Below the pieces are notes generated by a model that saw only the letters and a list, made by a program, of their open reading frames with translations, did not search any database and was not told where the DNA came from. A stretch of 64,000 nucleotides of DNA. Origin: Ruegeria sp. 6PALISEP08 (GTDB taxonomy: Bacteria > Pseudomonadota > Alphaproteobacteria > Rhodobacterales > Rhodobacteraceae). Positions 56,373 through 64,000 of the stretch are shown in pieces. Position numbers and translations under genes: made by a program. The stretch spans positions 186,001-250,000 of the forward strand of contig NZ_LGXZ01000003.1 in NCBI RefSeq assembly GCF_001238295.1, given 5' to 3'. Numbering within the stretch: position 1 is the stretch's first letter; every line of letters begins with the position of its first letter.

Positions 56373-57350
56373 ATGAGTATGCAGATAGACAGCCTAGGTG
56401 ACAGGATTTTGAAGGGCGAGCGCCGGGCGCTGGCGCGCGCGATCACTCTGGTCGAAAGCAACCGCGCCGATCATCGCGCACAGGCCAGCGAGCTATTGGC
56501 GCAGCTTGCCGGATCGGGGCGTCAGGCGCTGCGTATCGGTCTGTCGGGGACTCCCGGTGTGGGTAAATCCACCTTTATCGAAAGCTTCGGCATGATGCTG
56601 ACGGGGCAGGGGCTGCGTGTGGCCGTATTGGCGGTCGATCCCAGCTCGGCCCGTTCGGGCGGCTCGATTCTGGGCGATAAAACCCGGATGGAACGTTTGA
56701 GCCGTGAAAGAAATGCTTTCATCCGGCCATCGCCCAGCCAGAGCCATCTTGGTGGCGTTGCCCGTCGCACCCGAGAGGCCATCGCCCTGTGTGAAGCAGC
56801 GGACTATGACGTGGTGCTGATCGAAACTGTCGGTGTGGGGCAGTCCGAAACGGTTGTCTCCGAACTGTCGGACCTGTTCCTGCTGCTGTTGGCCCCAGCG
56901 GGCGGAGATGAATTGCAGGGGGTGAAACGCGGTATCATGGAGATGGCCGACATCATCCTGATCAATAAGGCCGATGGCGACCTGAAGGCCACCGCCACAC
57001 GCACCTGCGCGGATTATGCGGGCGCTTTGCGACTGCTGCGCAAACGCCCGCAGGACCCGGAAGGCTTCCCCAAGGCCATGACAGCATCAGCGGTTGAAGA
57101 GCACGGGCTGGAGCAGGCATGGGATGAGATGCAAACCCTGACCCAATGGCGCCGCGACCATGGTATTTGGGAGGCCAACCGCGCGGCGCAGGCGCGCTAT
57201 TGGTTCGACCAAGAAGTTCGCCATGCTCTTCTTGCGCGCCTCGATACACCGCAGGCCAAAGCTGAGATGGAGCGCCTGAACGCCGAAGTCTCTGCCGGAT
57301 ATTTGAACCCGGCTAAGGCGGCGGAAGAACTGCTCAGCGCGCTGACCTGA
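56373..57350 (+). CDS. meaB: Methylmalonyl-CoA mutase-associated GTPase MeaB
   Basis: A G3E-type GTPase that protects and reloads the B12-dependent mutase. The 325-residue protein has the Walker A GLSGTPGVGKSTFIESF, the switch region VDPSSARSGGSILGDKTRM, ETVGVGQSETVVSELSDLFLLLLAPAGGDELQG and the base-specificity motif NKADGD. Start at 56373 (ATGAGTATGCAG) or 56379. The mutase gene is not in the window. Confidence 0.96.
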   Translation: MSMQIDSLGDRILKGERRALARAITLVESNRADHRAQASELLAQLAGSGRQALRIGLSGTPGVGKSTFIESFGMMLTGQGLRVAVLAVDPSSARSGGSILGDKTRMERLSRERNAFIRPSPSQSHLGGVARRTREAIALCEAADYDVVLIETVGVGQSETVVSELSDLFLLLLAPAGGDELQGVKRGIMEMADIILINKADGDLKATATRTCADYAGALRLLRKRPQDPEGFPKAMTASAVEEHGLEQAWDEMQTLTQWRRDHGIWEANRAAQARYWFDQEVRHALLARLDTPQAKAEMERLNAEVSAGYLNPAKAAEELLSALT

Positions 57351-57535
57351 CAGTTGGGCACGGGCGGGGATTCTACGCGCTGCGCAAAATGAAAGATTTC
57401 GCGCAGCCCGTCTTGACCCTCCCTGTGATTCCCACTACACGCATCCAACCAGTTTTCGGGCGCGACTTCGGGTTGTGCCCCTTGTGATTTGGCCGAGGGC
57501 TTTGTGCCCGGCCTCCAGAAACAAAGGAAGAAACC

Positions 57536-57823
57536 ATGTCGCGCCGTTGCGAACTGACCGGAAAAGGCCCGATGACTGGCAACAATGTCAGCCATGCCAA
57601 AAACAGAACTCGTCGTCGTTTTCTGCCAAACCTGAACGACGTTACCCTGCAGTCCGAGACTCTGGGACGCGGTGTTAAGCTGCGCATCTCGGCCGCTGCT
57701 CTGCGTTCGGTTGATCACCGTGGTGGTCTGGACGCGTTCTTGGCCAAAGCCAAAGACGAAGAACTGTCGGCAAACGCTCTGAAAGTGAAAAAGGAAATCG
57801 CCAAGGCACAAGCCACGGCCTAA
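57536..57823 (+). CDS. rpmB: 50S ribosomal protein L28
   Basis: A 95-residue ribosomal protein. [28 protein letters not shown] is the L28 signature; the single Cys and lack of a CxxC pair indicate the zinc-independent form. GTGATTTGGCC and an AAGGAAG ribosome-binding site 6 bases before the ATG precede it. An intrinsic terminator follows 25 bases after the stop, so it is monocistronic. Confidence 0.98.
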   Translation: MSRRCELTGKGPMTGNNVSHAKNRTRRRFLPNLNDVTLQSETLGRGVKLRISAAALRSVDHRGGLDAFLAKAKDEELSANALKVKKEIAKAQATA

Positions 57824-57848
57824 GCCTTTTTACTTATGGATTTCAAGG

Positions 57849-57877
57849 CCCTGCACCTTTTGGTGCGGGGTTTTTTT
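57849..57877 (+). terminator. Terminator after rpmB
   Basis: CCCTGCACC (57849-57857), loop TTTT, GGTGCGGGG (57862-57870) with one G-U pair, then TTTTTTT. Strong intrinsic terminator 25 bases after the L28 stop. Confidence 0.95.
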
Positions 57878-58228
57878 ATTGTGGGTGCCTAGTGGCAATC
57901 GGCATTGTTCTCAAATTCGAAATTATTTTCCCCGATTGGTGAATTGCTTCACATACAGAGATTCGAATCTGACCTAGCGTCAAAATCACTCATCAGGCGG
58001 GGGCCAAATTATGACGTTAAAAAGTTTCTACCTTTTCCTGTTTCTGACCACGGTTTTTCGCAAGGCAATTTCCGCTTGTACGCGGATGCAGCGCAGGGTG
58101 AACCGGTCACACACCAGCTTCAATACAAGCAAGGTGAAAAGACCGGGAATAGATTACTGAGATCAGCTTCAAGCGCGACCCTTTGGCGCTTGAAGCTATT
58201 CTGCTGACTGACCTATACCCGGGTCAGA
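57878..58228. other. Gene-poor stretch with a possible decayed small ORF
   Basis: About 350 bases without a convincing gene. A 49-codon frame opens at 58011 (MTLKSFYLFLFLTTV, hydrophobic, preceded by AGGCGGGG) and ends at 58160. In the next frame, from about 58050, NFRLYADAAQGEPVTHQLQYKQGEKTG reads as plausible protein. A single frameshift would join a signal-peptide-like start to that tail, so this might be a broken small secreted-protein gene. Evidence is weak. A 12-bp hairpin closes the region. Confidence 0.3.
58165..58197. promoter_or_regulatory. 12-bp perfect hairpin before the copper gene pair
   Basis: AGCTTCAAGCGC (58165-58176), 9-base loop, GCGCTTGAAGCT (58186-58197). It has no U-tract directly after it and lies 31 bases before the gene at 58229, so it could be a terminator for something upstream, or a leader or operator structure for the downstream copper genes. 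Confidence 0.6.
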
Positions 58229-58579
58229 ATGAGACCTGCCATTGTAAGACTTTTGCCTGTTGTCCTCTCTCTGCTCTTGGTTCTGACCGGGCAGGGCCTT
58301 GCCATGTCGCGGGGTATGGACAAGGCCGTGGGGCAGATGGTGCTGTGCACCGGCACTGGCCCTGTTGTTGTCTATATGGACGAAAGCGGTCAACCCACCG
58401 CGCCGCCGCATTACTGCCCGGAATACGCACTATCATTGCTGGGTGCGATTGCCGTCGCCGATCCTGCTCTGCCCGCAGCTCCGGAACAGGCGCAGCCTGC
58501 ACCGTTGAGGCATCTTGGTCACCAGATCACCCTGCCAGCATCGGGCGCTCCGGCGCGCGCGCCGCCTGAACTGGTTTGA
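58229..58579 (+). CDS. Small exported protein of the copper pair
   Basis: The 116-residue product has an N-terminal hydrophobic segment or signal (RLLPVVLSLLLVLTGQGLAMSRG). The conserved part MVLCTGTGPVVVYMDESGQPTAPPHYCPEYALSLLG resembles DUF2946-type small proteins, with two cysteines (CTGTG and HYCPE) separated by about 24 residues that could hold Cu or a disulfide. The tail is Pro/Ala-rich. It lies 40 bases before the PCuAC gene on the same strand, and in Rhodobacteraceae I recall this pairing recurs. Role in copper handling is inferred from that context only. Confidence 0.7.
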   Translation: MRPAIVRLLPVVLSLLLVLTGQGLAMSRGMDKAVGQMVLCTGTGPVVVYMDESGQPTAPPHYCPEYALSLLGAIAVADPALPAAPEQAQPAPLRHLGHQITLPASGAPARAPPELV

Positions 58580-58619
58580 GAACCAATCCTTTTCAAACCA
58601 TATACACAGGAGAGGCACG

Positions 58620-59093
58620 ATGTCCCTCAAAACTACTCTGCTTGCAACTCTGGCCACCGTGTCCATGGCTATCCCCGCTTTTGCCGAAGGCACCATCACA
58701 GTTGATGACGCCTATGCCCGGTCGTCGGGCAAGTCCGCCAAAGCCGGTGCGGCGTTCATGATGATCCAGAATCAGGGCGATACAGACGACCGTCTTGTTG
58801 GCGTGACGTCTGAAGCCGCTGCCCGGGTCGAGCTGCACACACACAAGGTCGATGACAACGGCGTTGCCAAGATGGTGCATGTCGAAGAAGGCTTTGCCAT
58901 TCCGGCGGGTGCGACCCACATGCTGAAGCGCGGTGGCGACCACGTTATGTTCATGGGGTTGACCGCTCCGTTTGAACAGGACGCCACAGTTCCGGTAACG
59001 CTGATCTTTGAAAAGGCGGGTGAGGTTGAGATCGAAATCCCCGTCGATCTGGATCGTCAAGACAAGGGCGGCCACGGATCACATTCCAACTAG
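58620..59093 (+). CDS. PCuAC-type periplasmic copper chaperone
   Basis: The 157-residue protein begins with a signal peptide (LLATLATVSMAIPAFA-EG). The domain shows the PCuAC copper pattern: ELHTH near the middle, then KMVHVEEGFAIPAGATHMLKRGGDHVMFMGLT containing the spaced M/H ligands (H-x10-M-x21-H-x-M type). PCuAC loads Cu(I) into CuA of cytochrome oxidase; here it is far from the cox genes at the start of the window. AGGAGAGG precedes the ATG at 58620. Confidence 0.94.
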   Translation: MSLKTTLLATLATVSMAIPAFAEGTITVDDAYARSSGKSAKAGAAFMMIQNQGDTDDRLVGVTSEAAARVELHTHKVDDNGVAKMVHVEEGFAIPAGATHMLKRGGDHVMFMGLTAPFEQDATVPVTLIFEKAGEVEIEIPVDLDRQDKGGHGSHSN

Positions 59094-59135
59094 GTCAACG
59101 CCTGTCTTCGGGCCGCGCTGCGGCTGTCATCCATG

Positions 59136-59164
59136 CATCAGGCCGGGTATTGCCCGGCCTGATG
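59136..59164. terminator. Hairpin between the PCuAC and HdeD genes
   Basis: CATCAGGCCGGG, loop TATTG, CCCGGCCTGATG: a perfect 12-bp stem in the gap between two convergent genes. Neither side has a clear U-tract, so it may work in both directions weakly or need Rho. Confidence 0.75.
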
Positions 59165-59183
59165 GCGTTTATCAGGTGTAGGC

Positions 59184-59792
59184 CTATTTGTTGATAGTCT
59201 TCATACCGACACGGTCGCCCGCCTGACGGAAACGGGATGCCAGCCAGAACATGACAGCTGCCATGGCCAGCGCTGAAAATGCGATGCCCCATCCCAAAGC
59301 CACAAGCGCGACGGCTGGCCAGATCATCAAAACAAGCCCGACGACAAGCGCAACGAACCCTGAGACACGCATGGAGCCGCGCTGCGGGTCTCTCTCGTGC
59401 ATCTGCCCGGCGGCTGCCAGCGAACCGATTCCGATGATCAGCGCCCATGCGCCCAACAGGAAAAAGGCCAGTTTGACCGTACCTTCCGGCCAGATCAGCA
59501 GGATCAGCCCGATCACAAGCGCCCCGATTGCGGCGCCGCCCAATACGCCGCGTCGCCCGACACCCAAAAGCGTCAGGCCGCCGTCAAGGACTAGCAGAAC
59601 GCCGACCAACCGCAGCAGCAATGCGATGCTACCCGACGGCCAGAACAGGGCCGCAATGCCGACAAGCCCCGCCAGAATTCCACGCAGCAGAAAAGTCCAC
59701 CACAGGTCGGAAAGTTGCTCCCCCAACATGTCGCGCCCGGCCATACTGCTGTCTTCCATAATTTCACCGCTTTGGGGATCTTGTTCCGTCAT
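59184..59792 (-). CDS. HdeD/DUF308 family membrane protein
   Basis: A 202-residue protein with six hydrophobic segments in three pairs, the DUF308/HdeD layout: LLRGILAGLVGIAALFWPSG, RLVGVLLVLDGGLTLLG, GAAIGALVIGLILLIWPEGTVKLAFFLLGAWALIIGIG and SGFVALVVGLVLMIWPAVALVALGWGIAF. The recurring W-P turn is characteristic. In E. coli HdeD belongs to acid resistance; here that role is only by name. Alternative starts exist near the N-terminal polar stretch. Confidence 0.85.
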   Translation of the reverse strand: MTEQDPQSGEIMEDSSMAGRDMLGEQLSDLWWTFLLRGILAGLVGIAALFWPSGSIALLLRLVGVLLVLDGGLTLLGVGRRGVLGGAAIGALVIGLILLIWPEGTVKLAFFLLGAWALIIGIGSLAAAGQMHERDPQRGSMRVSGFVALVVGLVLMIWPAVALVALGWGIAFSALAMAAVMFWLASRFRQAGDRVGMKTINK

Positions 59793-59853
59793 GGCTCGTC
59801 CTCCAGTCGTTTCGGAGATAGTTTACACAGATTAAGCAAGCGTTGTCTGCATC

Positions 59854-60552
59854 TTATGAGCGTCGCGCAAGTAGCTGGTCGACCCATCGTGGAACCGTCT
59901 GAGTGGCCTTGCCGACAACGCGCTCGTCGAACCCGGATGCGCCCAGCGTTGGTTCCAGATTGATCTCAACCGTTCGCGCGCCCGCCTCCCGTGCTTCGTG
60001 AACAAAAGCCGCTGCGGGATAGACCTGACCTGATGTTCCAATAGCAGCAAAGAGCGACGCACTGGCCAAGTGGTCATAAATCTCGTCCATGCAGTAAGGC
60101 ATTTCGCCGAACCAGACCACATCGGGCCGGGCGGTGGGCTGCGCACAGGCAGGGCAGGGTTCCCCAACCGCCATCTCAGGCGGCGCGGTCCAGCGATGAC
60201 CGCAGGCCGAGCATAAAGCACCGGCCAGTGTTCCGTGCATGTGAATGACGCCCCGCGCGCCGCCCGCTTCATGCAAGCTGTCCACGTTCTGGGTGACGAT
60301 CATCACTTCACCGGGCCAGTCCTGTTGCAGCCGGGCCAGCGCCTTGTGGGCGGCATTGGGATGTACACCAGCAGCCTGAACGCGGCGGGCATTGTAAAAC
60401 CCTTGTACCAAGGCCGGGTTGCGGGCAAAGCCTTCGGGCGTGGCGACATCTTCGATCCGGTGCTGCGCCCACAATCCGCCCTCGTCGCGAAAAGTGCTCA
60501 GCCCACTCTCGGCGGAAATTCCGGCTCCGGTCAGAATGACGATCTTTTCCAT
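59854..60552 (-). CDS. cobB: NAD-dependent protein deacylase (sirtuin)
   Basis: The 232-residue class III sirtuin has the NAD site ILTGAGISAESGLSTFR, VTQNVDSLHEAGGARGVIHMHGTL with the catalytic His, and a zinc ribbon CSACGHRW...CPAC (two CxxC pairs). The Y-x-x-R acyl-pocket residues of class III sirtuins (succinyl/malonyl deacylase) may be FYNARR at about residues 52-57, so desuccinylation is possible. Divergent from the low-molecular-weight phosphatase with 27 bases between starts. Confidence 0.95.
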   Translation of the reverse strand: MEKIVILTGAGISAESGLSTFRDEGGLWAQHRIEDVATPEGFARNPALVQGFYNARRVQAAGVHPNAAHKALARLQQDWPGEVMIVTQNVDSLHEAGGARGVIHMHGTLAGALCSACGHRWTAPPEMAVGEPCPACAQPTARPDVVWFGEMPYCMDEIYDHLASASLFAAIGTSGQVYPAAAFVHEAREAGARTVEINLEPTLGASGFDERVVGKATQTVPRWVDQLLARRS

Positions 60553-60579
60553 TTCTCCTCCGCGCGGTACAGCTTGTTC

Positions 60580-61023
60580 ATGTCACACCGTATCCTCTTT
60601 GTCTGCCTGGGCAATATCTGCCGTTCGCCCGCGGCCGAGGGCGCCTTTCGCGCCCGTGCACCGCACCACGCAACCGATAGCGCCGGAACCATGGGCTGGC
60701 ATGCAGGCAACCCGCCTTATGGCCCCATGCAGGCCGCCGCAAAAGCCAGGGGCTTCGACCTCAGCGACCTGCGCGCCCGGCAATTCACCGCTGCTGATTT
60801 CGAAAGGTTCGAACTGATCCTGGGTATGGACGCCAACAATATCGCGGATATCGAGGGACTACGCCCCGCTGGCAACGACACACCTGTGCGCCTGCTGACG
60901 GACTTTGCCACTGACACCCAAGCCGATTGCGTGCCCGACCCTTACTACACGCGGGATTTCGATGGCGCGCTGGATCTGATCGAAACGGCAGTCGACGGTC
61001 TGGCCGCCCATCTGGAGCGTTAG
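60580..61023 (+). CDS. Low-molecular-weight protein-tyrosine-phosphatase family protein
   Basis: The 147-residue protein has the phosphate loop FVCLGNICRSPAAEG (C9-x5-R15-S) near the N-terminus and the general-acid segment DPYYTRDFDG near residue 120, so all catalytic parts are present. Family members dephosphorylate tyrosine phosphates or act in exopolysaccharide export; no kinase or capsule genes lie nearby. The ATG at 60580 fits the family start. It overlaps the convergent LysR gene by 4 bases. Confidence 0.95.
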   Translation: MSHRILFVCLGNICRSPAAEGAFRARAPHHATDSAGTMGWHAGNPPYGPMQAAAKARGFDLSDLRARQFTAADFERFELILGMDANNIADIEGLRPAGNDTPVRLLTDFATDTQADCVPDPYYTRDFDGALDLIETAVDGLAAHLER

Positions 61024-61967
61024 CCGCCGATCACCTTCAATTGCCCGCTCAGCCATGGCAGTTTGGTCAGGGCTGGTTCAATGATCTGGTTCTGCATCAG
61101 CCGGCGGGTCATGCCCGCGACTTCCCGAGGCACCTGATCCGACCAGTCGGTGCGGGCCAGCAATGAAATCGTGCGCGAGAAATCCCCGAACGGGGCAGGG
61201 TATGCCTCTAGCCCGTCATGAAACCGCGTCGCACGCATGAAGCCCAGCGGCGTTGTGATCGCCCAGCCCAGGCCCCGGGCAACCATGGCCATCAATGCCA
61301 GATGCGATCCGATCTCAAACCGCTCTTCGAACTCCTGCGCCCCGCGCGCCATATGCGCCTCGATCTGTCGGCTGATCAGTTGTTCGCGTGCATAGCGCAG
61401 AAACGGCAGCCCCTCCTGCACAGCCTCAACCCCGCCCGAGCCTTTCGGGGCCACCAGAATGAACGGATCACGGACCAGCGGGTACTCAACCACACCCTCC
61501 AGCACCTCGCCACTATGGGCAGTGACAGCCATGTGCAGCCGCTGCTCGGCCAGGGCCTCGAACAGATCGAGGCTGGACAGGGTGATCAGCTTGAATTTGG
61601 ACCGTGACAGGCTGTCAGTCAGCAGGGTGGCCAGACGGGGGGTCAGGTCATTGTCGAAATCGTCGATCAATCCGATGGACAGCGTGGTCAGGTGACCCAG
61701 TTCCATGACCGACAGCTCGCTTTGCGCCATCTGCAATTCGGCCAGCACCGCCTCGGCCCGCGCCAGAAAGCTGCGCCCGGCCTGCGTCAGCCGCATCGGT
61801 CGACGCCCGTGATCGACCAGTTCGGTGCCCAGCGCCTTTTCCAGATTACGCAACTGCTGGCTGACCGACGGCTGGCTGAGCCCGGTGATCTCGGCCGCCT
61901 GCGCCACCGATCCCGTCCGCGCCAGCGCCTCGAACACCTCGAGACCTCGCAGGGTCAGCCCTTTCAT
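61020..61967 (-). CDS. LysR family transcriptional regulator
   Basis: A 315-residue regulator. The N-terminal winged helix-turn-helix is LRGLEVFEALARTGSVAQAAEITGLSQPSVSQQLRNLEKALGTELV, followed by RPMRLTQAGRSFLARAEAVL and a periplasmic-binding-protein-like effector domain (residues about 90-300). LysR proteins usually regulate a divergent gene, but here the upstream neighbour is a same-strand small secreted-protein gene at 62040-62354, so no target is evident. Start chosen at 61967 (MKGLTLRGLEVF). Confidence 0.95.
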   Translation of the reverse strand: MKGLTLRGLEVFEALARTGSVAQAAEITGLSQPSVSQQLRNLEKALGTELVDHGRRPMRLTQAGRSFLARAEAVLAELQMAQSELSVMELGHLTTLSIGLIDDFDNDLTPRLATLLTDSLSRSKFKLITLSSLDLFEALAEQRLHMAVTAHSGEVLEGVVEYPLVRDPFILVAPKGSGGVEAVQEGLPFLRYAREQLISRQIEAHMARGAQEFEERFEIGSHLALMAMVARGLGWAITTPLGFMRATRFHDGLEAYPAPFGDFSRTISLLARTDWSDQVPREVAGMTRRLMQNQIIEPALTKLPWLSGQLKVIGG

Positions 61968-62039
61968 CACCATGCACTCCACCTTTCACTGCGTCCTTAC
62001 TGAGGCGCAGTGGGCATCAGGTCAAGGATTGTGAACGGG

Positions 62040-62354
62040 TTAGTTACAGATCGCCTGCGCCATCTGGCCGAAGTTCTGATAACGATCCCACAGCGCATCG
62101 TCACGCGCGGTCTGCGACATCTTCAACTCCTGCGCCTGATGGGGGTCGGTGAACCACTTGGCCACGGTTTTCTGATCACTGCGGGTCAAGGCCTGATTGG
62201 CCACCCGCTGAATGCAACTGCACCGATCCCGTGTCGCCGCCGACCGGTCCGACGCCAGACACGCGCGTTTAATTTGCGCCGCTTCAGCCGGTTGCTGCAC
62301 CGCCACCATCGACGTGGCGCAGAATGCGATTAAGAGGAACTGTTTCATGCTCAT
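62040..62354 (-). CDS. Small secreted protein, unknown function
   Basis: The 104-residue product has a signal peptide (MKQFLLIAFCATSMVAVQQPAEA) and a mature part with four cysteines (ACLASDRSAATRDRCSCIQRVANQ and a final AICN), probably two disulfides. I do not recognise the family with confidence. Its ATG lies inside the stop of the upstream Hint-domain gene (ATGA overlap at 62351-62354), so the pair is translationally coupled. A second Met two codons later could also start it. Confidence 0.7.
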   Translation of the reverse strand: MSMKQFLLIAFCATSMVAVQQPAEAAQIKRACLASDRSAATRDRCSCIQRVANQALTRSDQKTVAKWFTDPHQAQELKMSQTARDDALWDRYQNFGQMAQAICN

Positions 62355-63451
62355 GCCTCGTGTTTGCCTGCCCGGACGGGTCTGATGCCCTTCTCGGTCT
62401 GCGCCGGAGTATGAATCAAACTGGAGTTCGGATCAACGGACAAGATACTGTTGATCAAGAATGTTGCCTCTTTTCTCTTTAACGTCAGTCTTGCAGTTTC
62501 AATTGCATACGAAAACTGATCGACCAATCCGCGAAAGAACAGATCGTCCGCGTTCTGACTGCCGGTGGTTGGTGCGAGTAGAAGGCTTTCGGAAATTGCA
62601 CCGTTGGCGTTAATGGCGTTATGGGTCTCGAGCAGCAGATGATGGTAGGTAGCACTGTTCTCCCTGCACAAAGTTGCAATGCCCGCATCAACAAGGCTGA
62701 TGGCTGGAACAAACACTTCGTTCTCGGCGCACAGAATTTCTGCCAAAGGGTGCGTGACCAGTATCCTGTGTTGCTGAGACACTTTCAAAGGTGCGAAATT
62801 CGATAGCGTTCCCTCGGGAATTTCGACCATTCTGAATCGTCCGGCCGTGATGACATCCTGTTCACCTGTCCAGAAGACGGGTAGATAGCCATTGTCGCGG
62901 GTCCAAATCACATCACCCGGTTTCAACACTTCAATAGGTCGATATCCGGACTTGGTTTCAATCAGTGTCCCACGGCAGTAACAAATGGGGCTGGCATATG
63001 CGCTTGATGCAAAGTTGGGGCCTTCCTGTGTACTTACGACCGTCAGGGGAACTCCTGCCGGCGGAAAACTTCCCGGTCCTCCAATGAATGCGATGCCCTC
63101 AACAGTCGCATATGACGGCGATGAGTTGTTCACGTTGAACGCAACCGCCTGCCATGTGGTTGTTCCATCAGTCAGCGTAATACCATATTCGGCTTCAACA
63201 CGCGTGCCGCTGGAGAAAAGCGTGCCATCGATTGTCTGGTCGCCGTTTAACCGCTGATTACCATCATTGTCGGAAAAGTTGGTGTCCGATCCAGCATCCG
63301 TGATGAAAACCTCAGTCGCAGCGCGCGAATTAATGGTAATCGTCTCACCTATAAGATGTATCCCCGTGCCCTGATTGATCCCGTCCAGACCCTGCGCCAC
63401 AGAGACGGACAATTGACCTTCACCCAACACAAAGATCGAATAATCGGCCAA
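62351..63451 (-). CDS. Hint-domain (intein/hedgehog-type) protein
   Basis: The 366-residue protein has an N-terminal region (1-150) rich in Thr, Ser, Asn and Asp and beta-like, and then a Hint domain from about residue 157: CYCRGTLIETKSGYRPIEVLKPGDVIWTRDNGYLPVFWTGEQ, QHRILVTHP, AENEVFVPAISLVD and YHHLLLETHNAINANGAISESLL. The first Cys fits the Hint nucleophile position; the Hint_2 form is common in roseobacters. The start is TTG with AGGGA 5 bases upstream. No secretion signal is apparent; proteins of this kind may leave the cell by type I secretion or process themselves. Function unknown. Confidence 0.85.
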   Translation of the reverse strand: MADYSIFVLGEGQLSVSVAQGLDGINQGTGIHLIGETITINSRAATEVFITDAGSDTNFSDNDGNQRLNGDQTIDGTLFSSGTRVEAEYGITLTDGTTTWQAVAFNVNNSSPSYATVEGIAFIGGPGSFPPAGVPLTVVSTQEGPNFASSAYASPICYCRGTLIETKSGYRPIEVLKPGDVIWTRDNGYLPVFWTGEQDVITAGRFRMVEIPEGTLSNFAPLKVSQQHRILVTHPLAEILCAENEVFVPAISLVDAGIATLCRENSATYHHLLLETHNAINANGAISESLLLAPTTGSQNADDLFFRGLVDQFSYAIETARLTLKRKEATFLINSILSVDPNSSLIHTPAQTEKGIRPVRAGKHEA

Positions 63452-63612
63452 GTCTTCCCTGCTTTCTGTTTTTGAAACGGCCAGATGATGCGATCATCTT
63501 AACTATTCACTGAATTCGGGTAAATGCCACTGAACAGAAAGGCGCGGGTGGGACCTTTTATGCAACGCTTCAATGCTTGACGAGGGACAAAACTCCCGAC
63601 ATATCCCACTCC

Positions 63613-64000
63613 ATGACAGACCTCGCTCATATCCGCAATTTCTCCATCGTCGCGCATATCGACCATGGCAAATCCACCCTTGCTGACCGGCTCATCCAAG
63701 AGACCGGAACGGTCAAGGACCGTGACATGAAGGAACAGCTCCTCGACAGCATGGATATCGAGCGGGAACGCGGCATCACCATCAAGGCCAACACGGTCCG
63801 CATCGACTATACCGCCGACAATGGTGAGCAATATGTGCTGAACCTGATCGACACCCCCGGCCACGTGGACTTTGCCTATGAGGTCAGCCGGTCGATGCGC
63901 GCGGTCGAGGGATCGCTGTTGGTTGTGGACTCGACTCAAGGGGTCGAGGCGCAAACGCTGGCGAATGTCTATCAGGCCATCGATGCCGATCATGAGATCG
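63613..64000 (+). CDS. lepA: Elongation factor 4 (LepA), 5' part
   Basis: The first 129 codons of a translational GTPase, cut by the window end. [19 protein letters not shown] is the P-loop (AHIDHGKS), [20 protein letters not shown] is the switch I region, and [19 protein letters not shown] is the G3 motif (DTPGH). [14 protein letters not shown] and [10 protein letters not shown] are specific to LepA. The full protein is about 600 residues, so most lies beyond the window. Confidence 0.98.
   Translation, partial: MTDLAHIRNFSIVAHIDHGKSTLADRLIQETGTVKDRDMKEQLLDSMDIERERGITIKANTVRIDYTADNGEQYVLNLIDTPGHVDFAYEVSRSMRAVEGSLLVVDSTQGVEAQTLANVYQAIDADHEI

Noticed and set aside
57197..57811. Reverse-strand frame across meaB and rpmB
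   Set aside because: It is antisense to two well-supported genes, has no domain and no plausible leader.

Overview
The window looks like chromosomal DNA of a marine Roseobacter-group alphaproteobacterium (Rhodobacteraceae, Ruegeria-like). The reasons are the gene content and order (ctaG-ctaE-SURF1-thrC-M16 protease, a GcrA cell-cycle regulator, ptsP after lysC, zwf-edd-eda, PCuAC, MeaB, HrpB, a Hint-domain protein), the moderately high GC, the frequent GTG/TTG starts and the dense ATGA/TGATG gene overlaps. I see no rRNA, tRNA, transposase, integrase, phage gene or CRISPR array. The family call is from recalled gene content, not from a search.

Layout. 1-5.6 kb: end of the cytochrome c oxidase assembly operon (small accessory protein, ctaG, ctaE, then SURF1) running into thrC, an M16 peptidase and a GNAT. 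5.7-9.2 kb: an odd metallo-beta-lactamase-fold protein, an FAD-linked oxidase, fasciclin and apt. 9.2-11.4 kb: an accessory patch with a 44-codon reverse ORF divergent from a small ribbon-helix-helix gene, a LysE exporter, and a 40-codon cysteine-rich secreted peptide gene placed 7 bases before a membrane protein of unknown function. 11.4-19.5 kb: mtnP, an IalB-like protein, a SulP transporter, two acyltransferases, a flavin reductase, EcsC, Nudix, DUF1178, SDR. 19.7-28.5 kb: lysC, ptsP (nitrogen PTS enzyme I), then an Entner-Doudoroff operon zwf-edd-eda without pgl, behind a LacI-type operator, followed by an alanine/serine-glyoxylate-type aminotransferase.

28.6-46.6 kb: HisC-like aminotransferase, membrane-anchored SMP-30-like protein, crotonase, DUF1992, BenE, valS, a PhyH dioxygenase divergent from an orphan CoxL-like molybdoenzyme subunit (with an 18-bp palindrome between them), a DUF2235 hydrolase, gcrA-nudix, an orphan ABC-2 permease, a DMT exporter, argD-argF. 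46.6-57.8 kb: ferric-reductase-like membrane protein with a Tat-exported intradiol-dioxygenase-like protein, a second PhyH protein, pirin, a ketopantoate-reductase family protein, PiT phosphate transporter, a second DIPP-type Nudix, hrpB, DUF3108, meaB, rpmB. 57.9-64 kb: a gene-poor stretch with a possible decayed ORF, a copper pair (Cys-containing small protein plus PCuAC), HdeD, sirtuin, low-molecular-weight phosphatase, LysR, a Hint-domain protein overlapping a small secreted protein, and the 5' end of lepA.

Most of the window is housekeeping metabolism. The features most worth a second look are the small genes at 9.3-10.6 kb, a dispersed sequence element (four copies, three of them downstream of a gene on the same strand and one inverted) that combines a conserved 22-mer with a GC hairpin, the two perfect operator-like palindromes (23267-23282 and 37616-37633), the substituted metal motif in the MBL-fold protein, and the Hint-protein gene pair.
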